64,000 nt of DNA, taken from Opitutales bacterium UBA2995. GTDB lineage: Bacteria > Verrucomicrobiota > Verrucomicrobiia > Opitutales > UBA2995. Both the position numbers and the translations under genes were made by a program. Where the stretch lies: assembly GCA_002346535.1 (NCBI GenBank), contig DDZZ01000009.1, positions 1 to 64,000 on the forward strand, in the 5' to 3' direction. This document shows, in pieces, positions 8,875-16,393 of this stretch (positions are counted from its first letter, which is position 1; each line of letters opens with the position of its first letter). The notes beneath the pieces are model-generated. The model saw only the letters and a program-made list of their open reading frames with translations, searched no databases and had not been told where the DNA came from.

Positions 8875-9173
8875 CGTAATGGGTTGTGAACGGTTACGAG
8901 TTTGGTTCCGTCGGGGAAGGTGCCTTCCACCTGAACTTCGTGGATCATCTCCGGTACACCTTCCATAACATCGTCTTTCGCAAGGATCGTTGCGCCATAG
9001 CTCATGAGCTCCGCGACTGACTTTCCATCCCGTATGCCCTCGAGAATTTCGTAGGTAATAATGGCGATGGCTTCGGGATAGTTGAGTTTCAGGCCACGAG
9101 CTTGACGGCGCCTGGCCAGGTCGGCGGCGACGGTGACCATGAGCTTATCCTGTTCGCGAGGACTGAGATGCAT
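8871..9173 (-). CDS. ureA: Urease gamma subunit
   Basis: Gamma subunit of urease, exactly 100 residues when started at MHLSPREQDKLM, which is the standard start and length of the family. Conserved stretches are LNYPEAIAIIT, GKSVAELM and FPDGTKLVTVHNP. The reading frame stays open another 126 bases upstream, but those codons have no family match and overlap the candidate promoter. This is the first gene of the operon. A GG-N10-GC element and inverted repeats at 9213-9240 lie about 40 bases before the start codon. Confidence 0.95.
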   Translation of the reverse strand: MHLSPREQDKLMVTVAADLARRRQARGLKLNYPEAIAIITYEILEGIRDGKSVAELMSYGATILAKDDVMEGVPEMIHEVQVEGTFPDGTKLVTVHNPLR

Positions 9174-9212
9174 GAATATTAAGTACTTGAAGTTGAAACA
9201 GACTGATTTTTC

Positions 9213-9228
9213 AGCCCAAATTGTGCCC
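9213..9228 (-). promoter_or_regulatory. Candidate sigma-54 promoter of the urease operon
   Basis: Read on the - strand the site is GGGCACAATTTGGGCT. It keeps the invariant GG at -24 and GC at -12 with exactly ten bases between, and five of six bases of the TGGCAC box. The -12 element lies about 40 bases before the ureA ATG, giving a leader of roughly 30 bases. Nitrogen-controlled, sigma-54-dependent urease operons are known elsewhere. The TT of TTGC is missing, so this is only a plausible match. Confidence 0.4.
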
Positions 9229-9238
9229 ATTTGGGCAA
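9221..9238. promoter_or_regulatory. Inverted repeat overlapping the ureA promoter region
   Basis: The core is GCCCA-TT-TGGGC (9225-9236). A second, longer-spaced pairing joins GCCCAAA at 9214-9220 with TTTGGGC at 9230-9236. The symmetry sits just upstream of and inside the proposed -24 box, where a repressor or a short hairpin would affect ureA expression. It does not match the NtrC consensus closely. Confidence 0.35.
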
Positions 9239-9341
9239 TTCTAAGGTGATAGCGGTAAATAAGTGCATTCGCAAGCTGGATAGCCCGCATAAACTGCAAT
9301 TATTTTAGGGTTTTCTTCGTTTGAATAAGGAATAGCTCATT

Positions 9342-9358
9342 TTGATCCCTTGGATCAA
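9342..9358. promoter_or_regulatory. Perfect 17-base palindrome in the divergent gap
   Basis: TTGATCC-CTT-GGATCAA is a perfect 7-bp dyad with a three-base centre, located between divergent ureA and the small secreted protein gene at 9465. Arm length and spacing suit a dimeric regulator. No other copy was noticed, and it is not followed by a T-run in either direction, so a terminator is unlikely. Confidence 0.35.
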
Positions 9359-9464
9359 TGGCGGATTCTAATCCTGATCTAATCTAAACTTGCCTTTGTT
9401 CCTGATTAATTTTAAGAGTTTTCCAACTTTTTACAAAATACAAATCTTCTAAACAAAAAATCTT

Positions 9465-9782
9465 ATGAAGAACTTATTATTGATCATTGCTGCGTCTGCT
9501 TTTTCAACCGTTCTATTTGCTGGCGAAGCCAATACGGTAACCTTGGAAGGAACAGGAACTTGCGCGAAATGTTCTCTCAAAACCGCTGACAGTTGCACCA
9601 ATGTTTTGGAAGTGGCCGGCACTGATGGAAAGCCTGTAATTTTCGAGTTCACAAAGAACATCGAACACGGCGCATACTTTTGCAGATCCCGGACTCCTGG
9701 TCTGGTTGTAAAAGGTACTATCCAACAAGTGGACGGCAAACTGGTTTTGGCCGCAACTTCTGTTGAGAATAAAGATAGCTAA
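9465..9782 (+). CDS. Small secreted protein, DUF6370-like
   Basis: A 105-residue protein with a clean Sec signal peptide (MKNLLLIIAASAFSTVLFAG, cleavage after FAG). The mature part has a compact cysteine pattern, GTCAKCSLKTADSCTNVL, and later a single Cys in GAYFCRSRTPG. It ends with a short beta-rich segment, VVKGTIQQVDGKLVLAATSV. This arrangement resembles DUF6370-type periplasmic proteins, small OB-like domains with a C-x2-C pair. The role is unknown; metal or redox binding through the cysteines is possible but untested. It is monocistronic, with a strong terminator just after it, and divergent from urease. Confidence 0.75.
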   Translation: MKNLLLIIAASAFSTVLFAGEANTVTLEGTGTCAKCSLKTADSCTNVLEVAGTDGKPVIFEFTKNIEHGAYFCRSRTPGLVVKGTIQQVDGKLVLAATSVENKDS

Positions 9783-9810
9783 ACACAGATCGCCTTTCAG
9801 TTACAATTTC

Positions 9811-9836
9811 AGGGCTCTGATTTTGGGCCCTTTTTT
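9811..9836 (+). terminator. Rho-independent terminator
   Basis: AGGGCTC, a seven-base loop and GGGCCCT form a 7-bp stem (one G-T pair), followed at once by a run of six T. It ends the transcript of the small secreted protein gene. Confidence 0.85.
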
Positions 9837-9880
9837 ATGCAACACTTGCCAGCCTTCACAATTTTCAACCTGAAAACTCT

Positions 9881-10564
9881 ATGAAATATTTTCTTCCCAT
9901 GATCGTTTTGCTAACGCTCTCCTTGACCGGGGTTCAAGCTGCTCACCACGCTAAAAAAACCTCGGTAAAACCGCCAAAAGGTTTTGTCGCTCTTTTTGAT
10001 GGGAAATCCTTTGATGGCTGGTTCACTTCTGCCGGAAACATGCGGGAGACCTGGAGTGTGGATTCCGAGTCTGGAGTCCTGGCACGTACCTTGAGGAATG
10101 TCTACATATGGACCGACAAGGCTTATCGCGATTTTATATTGGATTTAGAATACAAACTATCCAGGCGTTGCAATAGCGGGGTTTTCATCAGGTCAGATCC
10201 ACAGAACCCCGTTCAAGGAGGATTTGAGATCCAGCTTTACGACGATAACCAGCCAAGTTCAGACAAGCACAGTCACGGTTCGCTTTATGATGCGCAGGCA
10301 CCTTCGAGTCAGCCGGCTAAAAAAGTGGGTGAGTGGGATAAAATGCGCATTCGCGTCAAAGGAGATCTGATTGGTGTTTGGATAAACGGTACCCAAGTCA
10401 TTCAAGCGGACTTGTCTGAGTGGACGACTGCCCAAAAAAATCCCGACGGCACCAAAAATAAATTCAAGACTGCCCTCAACGATTTACCGAAAACAGGGCA
10501 TATCGGGTTTCAGGATCACGGGCGTAATGTTGCTTTCAGAAATATTTTTCTTAAACAATTGTAG
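9881..10564 (+). CDS. Secreted DUF1080 (3-keto-disaccharide hydrolase-like) protein
   Basis: A 227-residue protein with a Sec signal peptide ending near VQAAHH. The rest is one DUF1080 domain, a concanavalin-like beta sandwich: FVALFDGKSFDGWF at its start, SRRCNSGVFIRS in the middle and HIGFQDHGRNVAFRNIFLK at the end. DUF1080 proteins are very common in PVC bacteria, and some members cleave 3-keto-glycosides made by Gfo/Idh-type oxidoreductases, which fits the oxidoreductases in this window. It follows a strong terminator and precedes an unrelated signalling gene, so it is probably transcribed alone. Confidence 0.88.
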   Translation: MKYFLPMIVLLTLSLTGVQAAHHAKKTSVKPPKGFVALFDGKSFDGWFTSAGNMRETWSVDSESGVLARTLRNVYIWTDKAYRDFILDLEYKLSRRCNSGVFIRSDPQNPVQGGFEIQLYDDNQPSSDKHSHGSLYDAQAPSSQPAKKVGEWDKMRIRVKGDLIGVWINGTQVIQADLSEWTTAQKNPDGTKNKFKTALNDLPKTGHIGFQDHGRNVAFRNIFLKQL

Positions 10565-10621
10565 GGTTAATTCCCAAATGCGATATCGACTTTCGAGGAG
10601 GTTGTTTTAAGCTCCTGACCC

Positions 10622-11821
10622 ATGTGTGCTTCGTATCCAATTGACGCGGATCTTTTTTCGGCGTCGCCTTCCATGCTTTTTGACGCCTTGCTGAAGCAGA
10701 CCCAGGATCAGGTATACTTTAAGGACCGGGAAAGCCGTTTTATTCGGGTAAGCTCCGCTGTCCCTCAAAAATTCGGTCTTATTTCACCAGATGAGATGAT
10801 TGGGAAGACAGATTTTGACTTTTTTTCCGAAGAACATGCCAGGGAGGCTTTTGAAGATGAGCAGCGCCTTATTCGAAACAAAGAAAAATTGGTAAACATT
10901 ACCGAGAAGGAGACATGGCCGGATGGCACCGTGACATGGGTAACTTCCACCAAAGTGCCACTCTATTTGGGTTCGGGTGAACCGGTTGGAATCATGGGAA
11001 TCACCCGTGATATCACTGCACAAGTCCGTGCACAAAAAGCGCTCGAGGAAAGCAAAGAGCAACTCCGTCAGAAAAACGAGTTGATGGAAATCGACTTTCA
11101 AAATGCCGGGCGTGTTCAACGCAGACTCATTCCAGGATCGCTGCCGAAACATCCCAAGGTGGATATTGGAGTGCTCAATCTCAGTTACTCGGATGTGGGT
11201 GGGGATATCATTACCTTTCCCCTAGTTTCCGAAAAATACCTTTCCTTCCTGCTGGGAGACGTTAGTGGTCATGGTCTTTCTGCCGGATTGTTTACCATCT
11301 TGGTCAAACATTTGGCCGACTTTTATATGCCAGGGGAATTTTCTCATCCTGAGCAGGCGCTCATTGAGTTGGACCAGCACATGAAGGGCCTCATTCCTTC
11401 GGGGTTTGTGGCAGCCATGGTTGGCACGCTCGACCTATCGGAAATTGAATTTGCCAAGCTCACCGTGGCTAACGCGGCTCAACCGCCGCTCCTTTGGTAC
11501 CGCGCGAATCTTGAAAGCATCGAAATCGTTACCTGCCCCAGCGAAAATGTAATTGGCCTGGGTATCTGCGAGAATATCCATGTGACTCAATTTACGATTG
11601 ATCCAGGTGATTGTATGCTGTTCATGACCGATGGGGTGATTGAATGCCACAACCCGCAAGGTGATGAATTGGGAACTGAAGGCCTTTTGGAGGTTTTCCA
11701 AGATTCCTCTCAACTACCGGTTCAAGAGATCGTCCAGAGAATCGATCAATTTCTAAAAGACTTTTGCGTCGATGACTATCCCCAGGATGATACAACTTTG
11801 CTGGCATTACGGCTGAATTGA
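10622..11821 (+). CDS. PAS-domain PP2C/SpoIIE-type phosphatase
   Basis: Cytoplasmic signalling protein, 399 residues. Residues about 20-135 form a PAS domain (DQVYFKDRESRFIRVSS, then GIMGITRDITA as the PAC end). A short coiled coil (135-165) leads to a PPM/SpoIIE serine phosphatase (about 175-399). Metal-binding motifs are present: VGGDIITF, LLGDVSGHGLSAG, FMTDGVIECHN and YPQDDTTLLAL. Relatives dephosphorylate anti-sigma-factor antagonists in partner-switching systems. The PAS domain would sense a ligand or redox state. No anti-sigma factor or STAS partner is adjacent, so its pathway lies elsewhere. Confidence 0.9.
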   Translation: MCASYPIDADLFSASPSMLFDALLKQTQDQVYFKDRESRFIRVSSAVPQKFGLISPDEMIGKTDFDFFSEEHAREAFEDEQRLIRNKEKLVNITEKETWPDGTVTWVTSTKVPLYLGSGEPVGIMGITRDITAQVRAQKALEESKEQLRQKNELMEIDFQNAGRVQRRLIPGSLPKHPKVDIGVLNLSYSDVGGDIITFPLVSEKYLSFLLGDVSGHGLSAGLFTILVKHLADFYMPGEFSHPEQALIELDQHMKGLIPSGFVAAMVGTLDLSEIEFAKLTVANAAQPPLLWYRANLESIEIVTCPSENVIGLGICENIHVTQFTIDPGDCMLFMTDGVIECHNPQGDELGTEGLLEVFQDSSQLPVQEIVQRIDQFLKDFCVDDYPQDDTTLLALRLN

Positions 11822-11823
11822 GC

Positions 11824-12168
11824 TCATGCTTTAGATGGGTTGATCCGACGTGTTTTAACCTTTTGTTCTTCCTCGCCACCAAACTTGAGGATTCCGCTAC
11901 TGTAGACGGTTCCATAAGAGACGCTTAAACTGGCGGTTTGGTAAATCCCCGAAAGGACTTCTCCATGGTCCAGTTAAGACAATGGGTAAATAAAGACAGA
12001 ATATAAAATGCCATTGCTTACTGCATATCTGGCATCTAGTGCGTTGGGGTCTCCAAAAACCTTCGAATACGTGACTTCCTTAATTATCTCCTTGAGATTT
12101 TCGTCGGTCATTTGTTCAGATGCGGTTTCTTTAGGAATTATTTCCCTCGATGCTTCTCTATTTGCCAT
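11824..12168 (-). pseudogene. Unrecognised decayed gene with an in-frame stop
   Basis: From ATG 12168 the - strand reads MANREASREIIPKETASEQ and on to YAVSNGILYSVFIYPLS, then TAA at 11974-11976. The same frame continues after the stop for 49 more codons (LDHGEVLSGIYQTASL, SYGTVYSSGILKFGGEEE) to a TGA at 11824. Both halves have ordinary protein composition, so they look like one gene of at least 114 codons with a nonsense mutation. I do not recognise the family. The frame also stays open upstream of 12168 through a hydrophobic stretch, so the original start may have been further up. Confidence 0.4.
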
Positions 12169-12281
12169 CGTCTGGAAGCCAATAAGACTTTGGCAGATGG
12201 GAGTTAAAATTGTGAATGACTGACGTATGGGGTATTGTCGTTTTAACTATAGGCATATGTCAGCGGTAAATTTCATCACAT

Positions 12282-12893
12282 TCAGATTTGCTTTGGAAGT
12301 GGCCAGGTTTTGGCCCACGGGATATATTTTTAGGAGAATCGGTTTACTCTTGGGTGATGCGTCCGTGGCGGCATAGGGGATATTTTTTGATTTAGCCAAT
12401 TGGATTCTTTTGTCATGTAGCAGTGAATAGAGACCTATTTCTCTATGTGCTGGAAAACCAATCCACCATGGGCTTCCCAAAATCGGGATCCTTCTGGAAA
12501 TTCGATCGAGCCAAACCCAACCATGGAGCCGTTATAAAATGCCCCATAAACACCGGATTTTTCGAGTAAAGGTTTCATGTAGTCAAGCAGCCAGGGCATT
12601 GCTCTTTCCCAAACTGTTTCATGGTGAATTACGGCGTCCTTCAATTTTGTTTCACCATTAAGTTTGCGAACTTTTTAGCCCTGTGGCGGATTACGATTAG
12701 ACGGTTAGTATTCTTCTTCGCCTTTTTTGCATCCGTATTCAATAAGTTGTGACATCAGATAACCAGGTTTATCAGAGTTATAGGTTTTCCATTAAAAATT
12801 GCGATGCAGGTCAGTAAAATAATTAATTTGTTCCTCGATTTTTGACTTCACATCCGGCTCAGGGAACTCCGTAAATGCCAGCTCAGCGTCTTT
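12282..12893 (-). pseudogene. GNAT-type acetyltransferase pseudogene
   Basis: Joining frames on the - strand recovers a GNAT protein: DAELAFTEFPEPDVKSKIEE, INYFTDLHRNF-stop-WKTYNSDKPGYL, SQLIEYGCKKGEEEY-stop, then SGVYGAFYNGSMVGFGSIEF and RFWEAHGGLVF. A one-base loss in a T-run near 12445 then shifts the frame to PAHREIGLYSLLHDKR and ASPKSKPILLKI, and another shift leads to PWAKTWPLPKQI. The order (N-terminal half-domain, GF/GS motif, acetyl-CoA loop region, SxPILxKxGF tail) is that of two-part GNAT proteins. At least three nonsense codons and two frameshifts make it clearly dead. Confidence 0.65.
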
Positions 12894-12898
12894 CTTTT

Positions 12899-12928
12899 AA
12901 AAAGCTCTGCTCGAAAGCAGAGCTTTTT
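12899..12928 (-). terminator. Strong bidirectional terminator
   Basis: AAAAAGCTCTGCT, a CGAA loop and the perfect complement AGCAGAGCTTTTT form a 13-bp stem that starts two bases beyond the stop of the leftward DUF1080 gene. With A-runs and T-runs on both sides it can stop transcription in both directions. Confidence 0.9.
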
Positions 12929-13591
12929 CTAGAGCTCCTTGATCATGATATTGCGCCAGCGGACTTCGTAGGGTCCTGTGCCAGCTCTTATGCCATGAAC
13001 TTGGAAGCCGATGCTGCCTGAAGGATTTTCACGATGAATGCCACGGGGTAGCTTCATTTCAGTCACCTGGTTACCATTGATGAAGGTGGTAATCGTGTCG
13101 CCTTTGGCAATGATGTGAAATTCGTTCCACTTATCGTTTTTCATGTATTTGTGGCTTCCACCTTCTTCCGGTTCTTTTGAAATCCATCCTGTGTTTAGTC
13201 CTTCACCGTAAATCCAACCGGATTGTCCCGGACTGCTTTCGATTTCAACCTGAGGACCAAAATAGCGGCGTGTGCCAAAATCTCTGGAGTGGGACCGGAT
13301 TTGCACCCCTGAATTGAGACCATCGTCAACCTTGACTTCGAACTTCAATTCGAAATCGCCGTATTTGTCGTAGGTGGTTAAAAAGGTATTTGGGCTGCCA
13401 TCTGCTGTACGACCCAGAATAGCACCATCCTCGACGTAGTAATTGGCAAAGCCTTGGACTACTCCGAAACCGGCGAGAGTTTTTCCGTTAAACAATTGTT
13501 TCCAGCCATGATCGCCATGGGAGGCTGAAAACAGAGAAGTAGCTGTACAACCGGCAGCTAGAAGAGCAATTAATCTTAAGGTGTTTTTCAT
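12929..13591 (-). CDS. DUF1080 domain lipoprotein
   Basis: A 220-residue DUF1080 protein. The N-terminus MKNTLRLIALLAAGC has a lipobox (LAAGC, Cys15), so it is probably lipid-anchored in the periplasm. Domain landmarks are WKQLFNGKTLAGFGV, DGLNSGVQIRSHS and SIGFQVHGI. It begins 15 bases after the stop of the sulfatase gene at 13607-15436, so the two form an operon. The pairing suggests that the sulfatase first removes sulfate and this protein then binds or cleaves the sugar. A strong terminator follows at once. Confidence 0.88.
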   Translation of the reverse strand: MKNTLRLIALLAAGCTATSLFSASHGDHGWKQLFNGKTLAGFGVVQGFANYYVEDGAILGRTADGSPNTFLTTYDKYGDFELKFEVKVDDGLNSGVQIRSHSRDFGTRRYFGPQVEIESSPGQSGWIYGEGLNTGWISKEPEEGGSHKYMKNDKWNEFHIIAKGDTITTFINGNQVTEMKLPRGIHRENPSGSIGFQVHGIRAGTGPYEVRWRNIMIKEL

Positions 13592-13606
13592 AGAGTGTGA
13601 TTTAAT

Positions 13607-15436
13607 CTAGTATACTCGATTCAGCATTATCAAGCGCATCTCGATCGATTGATTCCCGGCAATATCCAAGGAGGACAAGGTGAGTTTAGTGGGCCCCTTG
13701 GAAAGGTGGATGACTCCCAGATCCATAGGAACAAAGTCTTTGACGTAAGATTCACCCCTCCTCGATGAGCGGTCAAACTTTGCGCCAACCCAGGGTGGAT
13801 TGCTTGCGACAGTAACTTCTTTTTTTATAGTGGATTCTCCAGCTCTGAGTTCCAAAATCGCTCCCAGATCTTCCTCTGCACAGGTGTAATAAACACTTGC
13901 CCGATAGTTACCTTCCTCTTGTACTTCCGTATTCCAGTAAATGGTGTCTTCTTCATTCACCCAGTTCATGTAGAAGGAACAGTTGGGTGCTCTTCCCGAC
14001 CTCTTGATTTCTCCCATCGGTATGGCGTCCCTGGCCGGTAGCTGAGTAAAACTCAGCTCGGAGTGGCCGATGATGAATGGACGGGTGTCTTGGCCTTCGG
14101 GTATTTCGCTTACGACGTTTTCATCAAAATCCTTTTGTGCTGCGAGCAGCTTTTGGTATACCTCCGGATGTTTTCCCCGTACGTCGGTATGTTGTCCAGG
14201 ATCCTTCAGCATATCGAAGAGCCGGCCCTGGAAACCCAAACGAAACCTCTGACTGCGAACGCTGGTCTTTTCCTTGAAGTGGTTTACATAAAGTCGTTTT
14301 GGCCACTCTTCTCCGGATTGCATCAGTAAGGGTTTCAGGCTGACTCCATCCATGGGAAGCGTACCAGTATTTTCAATACTTGCCAGATCTGTCAAAGTGG
14401 GTTTCAAATCGATGGTTCCGGCAATGATATCGGTTTTGGTTCCCGATTCAATTTTACCCGGCCACCGAATGAAGAAGGGAGAACGGACGCCGCCTTCTTC
14501 GACGCTGCCTTTACGGCCTTTCATTCCACCGTTCCACCGGTAACCATTCGGACCATTATCTGAGAAGTAGACCACAATTGTGTCTTTAGTCAGGTCGAGG
14601 TCATCCAGTTTTTTCATGAGACGACCAACGTTCCAATCGATGTTTTCACACATGGCCAGGGCTGCCTTGGAGTGGGGCATGTTTTCTTCATGGTCTTCTC
14701 TTGCCCGCAACGGTAACTCATGGTCGGCAAACTTATTCCACCACGGTTCCGGCACTTGCATGGGTGAATGGGGCGTGCAATAAGGCAGGTAAACGAAGAA
14801 CGGATCATCCTTGTTCTCCTCGATATAGTCCATCGCCCGGGTCGTGAAGTCATCGGTAACATAGCCGTTTCCCGTCACAATTTCCCCATTGTGTTCCAAC
14901 ATCGGTGAGTAGTAATGCCCCCAATGGCCAGAGCAAAAGCCATAGTATTCGTCAATTCCGCGAGCGTTTGGGTGATAGGGGGGTTGCATACCATTGTGCC
15001 ATTTGCCGAAGGCGGCTGTCTTGTATCCGGCAGCTTTAAAGGTTTCGAAGATGGTAGTTTCATCGAGATCCATACGCTCTTCCCCGCGACTGGCTGATCT
15101 CACACCTGTTCTTGGGTTGTAGCGACCGGTCATGAATTCAGCTCGGGTAGGGGAGCATATTGGGCAAACATAAAAGCGTTCGAATTCCATACCTTGGCTG
15201 GCCAAGCGATCGATATTTGGTGTATCCAAATTGGTATTACCGTGAATGCTAAGGTCGCCCCAGCCCTGGTCGTCGGTCAGGATAACGATGACGTTGGGCT
15301 TGTCTGCGGCCCACAGCAGGCCTGGCAGACAAATTAAAGCAAGTAGTGCCGGCTTTAGCCGCGAAAAGAAACTGAATGAAATCGCAGCTAAAGCAGCTCC
15401 TATATTTTGTCGAAGGGAGAATTTATTGATCACCAT
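13607..15436 (-). CDS. S1-family sulfatase with C-terminal beta domain and repeat-derived signal region
   Basis: Secreted sulfatase, 609 residues. The modification motif CSPTR (Cys94) is canonical, and NVIVILTDDQGWGD supplies the first metal-site aspartates. The catalytic domain ends near residue 460. About 140 further residues form a beta-rich appendix (NEEDTIYWNTEVQEEGNYRA, then LSSLDIAGNQSIEMRLIM) that resembles a carbohydrate-binding module. Residues about 12-32 of the N-terminus are encoded by a REP-type inverted repeat (15342-15404); the ordinary hydrophobic core LLALICLPGLLWA follows. No other ATG exists between the repeat and that core, so either translation runs through the repeat or a non-ATG start is used. 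Downstream is a DUF1080 lipoprotein in the same operon. Confidence 0.92.
   Translation of the reverse strand: MVINKFSLRQNIGAALAAISFSFFSRLKPALLALICLPGLLWAADKPNVIVILTDDQGWGDLSIHGNTNLDTPNIDRLASQGMEFERFYVCPICSPTRAEFMTGRYNPRTGVRSASRGEERMDLDETTIFETFKAAGYKTAAFGKWHNGMQPPYHPNARGIDEYYGFCSGHWGHYYSPMLEHNGEIVTGNGYVTDDFTTRAMDYIEENKDDPFFVYLPYCTPHSPMQVPEPWWNKFADHELPLRAREDHEENMPHSKAALAMCENIDWNVGRLMKKLDDLDLTKDTIVVYFSDNGPNGYRWNGGMKGRKGSVEEGGVRSPFFIRWPGKIESGTKTDIIAGTIDLKPTLTDLASIENTGTLPMDGVSLKPLLMQSGEEWPKRLYVNHFKEKTSVRSQRFRLGFQGRLFDMLKDPGQHTDVRGKHPEVYQKLLAAQKDFDENVVSEIPEGQDTRPFIIGHSELSFTQLPARDAIPMGEIKRSGRAPNCSFYMNWVNEEDTIYWNTEVQEEGNYRASVYYTCAEEDLGAILELRAGESTIKKEVTVASNPPWVGAKFDRSSRRGESYVKDFVPMDLGVIHLSKGPTKLTLSSLDIAGNQSIEMRLIMLNRVY
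15342..15404. repeat. REPIN-type inverted repeat inside a sulfatase gene
   Basis: Arm one (15342-15365) contains GGCTTTAGCCGCGA and arm two (15380-15404) contains ATCGCAGCTAAAGCAGCTCC. Each matches the arms of the element at 6259-6325 at about 20 of 24-25 positions. The whole element is 63 bases, exactly 21 codons, and keeps the sulfatase frame open. In that frame the repeat encodes Ala- and Phe-rich residues (IGAALAAISFSFFS) that look like signal peptide. Confidence 0.75.
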
Positions 15437-15517
15437 GGGTTTGTGTTTTCGGGGTATGGTATAAACGACAATTAGGCGGTATTGGAAATTTTAGAAGTAA
15501 GAGGCCAGTGAGGATAC

Positions 15518-15763
15518 TCAAGTAGTGTCGAGCGCGTCCTGAACTTTCAGTTTTGCCAGTTCTGTTTTGAGATTCTGAATTCTCGCCTCAGAGGAGAAAT
15601 CATTGATTCGATTATGCATTTCAAAAGGATCTCGCTGGCAATCAAAAAACTCCCCTTCGTCCAGTTCATAAAAGTGAATCAGTTTGTAACGCCCATCGAA
15701 CACTCCTTAATGCTTGGCCACTTGATGCGCGTTATCGTCAGATTCGTAGAAGTTTTTGCTCGT
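15518..15763 (-). pseudogene. Sulfatase C-terminal remnant with a nonsense codon
   Basis: The - strand reads FYESDDNAHQVAKH, TAA, then GVFDGRYKLIHFYELDEGEF and FFDCQRDPFEMHN to a normal stop at 15518. Heparan-N-sulfatase and choline-sulfatase relatives have exactly this end, usually with Tyr between KH and GV, so the TAA most simply arose from TAT or TAC. No catalytic part is left upstream: the sequence beyond 15763 is not recognisable as sulfatase. A gene finder may call the last 61 codons from a GTG, but they cannot fold alone. Confidence 0.65.
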
Positions 15764-15903
15764 TACCGTGGATTGGCCGTGCAGTGCCACGGCTGGCATA
15801 AGCTATACAGAAAGAATTGAAGTGAGAAAAGGCGGATCATTTACTGATTGGAATGTACGGCAAAATAGGGGCGACCGGTTTTCGGTGTCAGGAGAAAAGC
15901 GAA

Positions 15904-16392
15904 TTACCGAATGAACTGATCCACGTATTCTTCTCCGAGTCCTACCTTGGCAAAGTGGTTTCGGCAAAGCTCGATCTTGGTGTGAACGTTATCGAACCCA
16001 ATTGTATTTTGGTCTTCATCCATATAGATTAATGTACCCGTGACATGGAATAAGGTGATCATTTCATCCACGTCTTTGTCGACGACCAGAGTGTGCATTT
16101 CGCCTGGTGGTTCATACACAAAGCTCCCTTCCGTGGCCACCCAATCATGTTCAAGATAGCTCCAGGTACCCTTGATAACATAGCCATACACAGGGGCTGG
16201 ATGTAGGTGACGGTTTAGCATGCCGGCACGGGTCACCTTGAGCAAATTTATCCAATAACCGTTCGATACGTTAAAGAGAATGGGTCTGAAAGAAACCGTG
16301 TTGGTCTGTGGTACCCAGAGCCTTTCGTCTGAAGGCATTGTCTCCAAAACGAGGTCTTCTACTTGAAATGGAGCGTGCGATGTTTCGGCCAT
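15904..16392 (-). CDS. Cupin protein, 2,4'-dihydroxyacetophenone dioxygenase family
   Basis: A 162-residue single-domain cupin of the 2,4'-dihydroxyacetophenone dioxygenase (DAD) group, non-haem iron enzymes that cleave a C-C bond next to a ketone. Metal ligands are visible as His-x-His in LNRHLHPAPVYGYV and the later His in PPGEMHTLVV. Frame 16455 has an earlier ATG, but it lies inside the upstream gene; 16392 is one base after that gene's stop, so the two are co-transcribed. Coupling with a sugar dehydrogenase-cytochrome makes an aromatic substrate less certain. I regard the dioxygenase chemistry as possible and the substrate as unknown. Confidence 0.82.
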   Translation of the reverse strand: MAETSHAPFQVEDLVLETMPSDERLWVPQTNTVSFRPILFNVSNGYWINLLKVTRAGMLNRHLHPAPVYGYVIKGTWSYLEHDWVATEGSFVYEPPGEMHTLVVDKDVDEMITLFHVTGTLIYMDEDQNTIGFDNVHTKIELCRNHFAKVGLGEEYVDQFIR

Positions 16393-16393
16393 G

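Noticed and set aside
9881..13591. Treating the DUF1080 genes at 9881 and 12929 as recent duplicates
   Set aside because: The two proteins share the fold landmarks but differ in most residues by eye, one is a Sec protein and the other a lipoprotein; they look like old paralogues.
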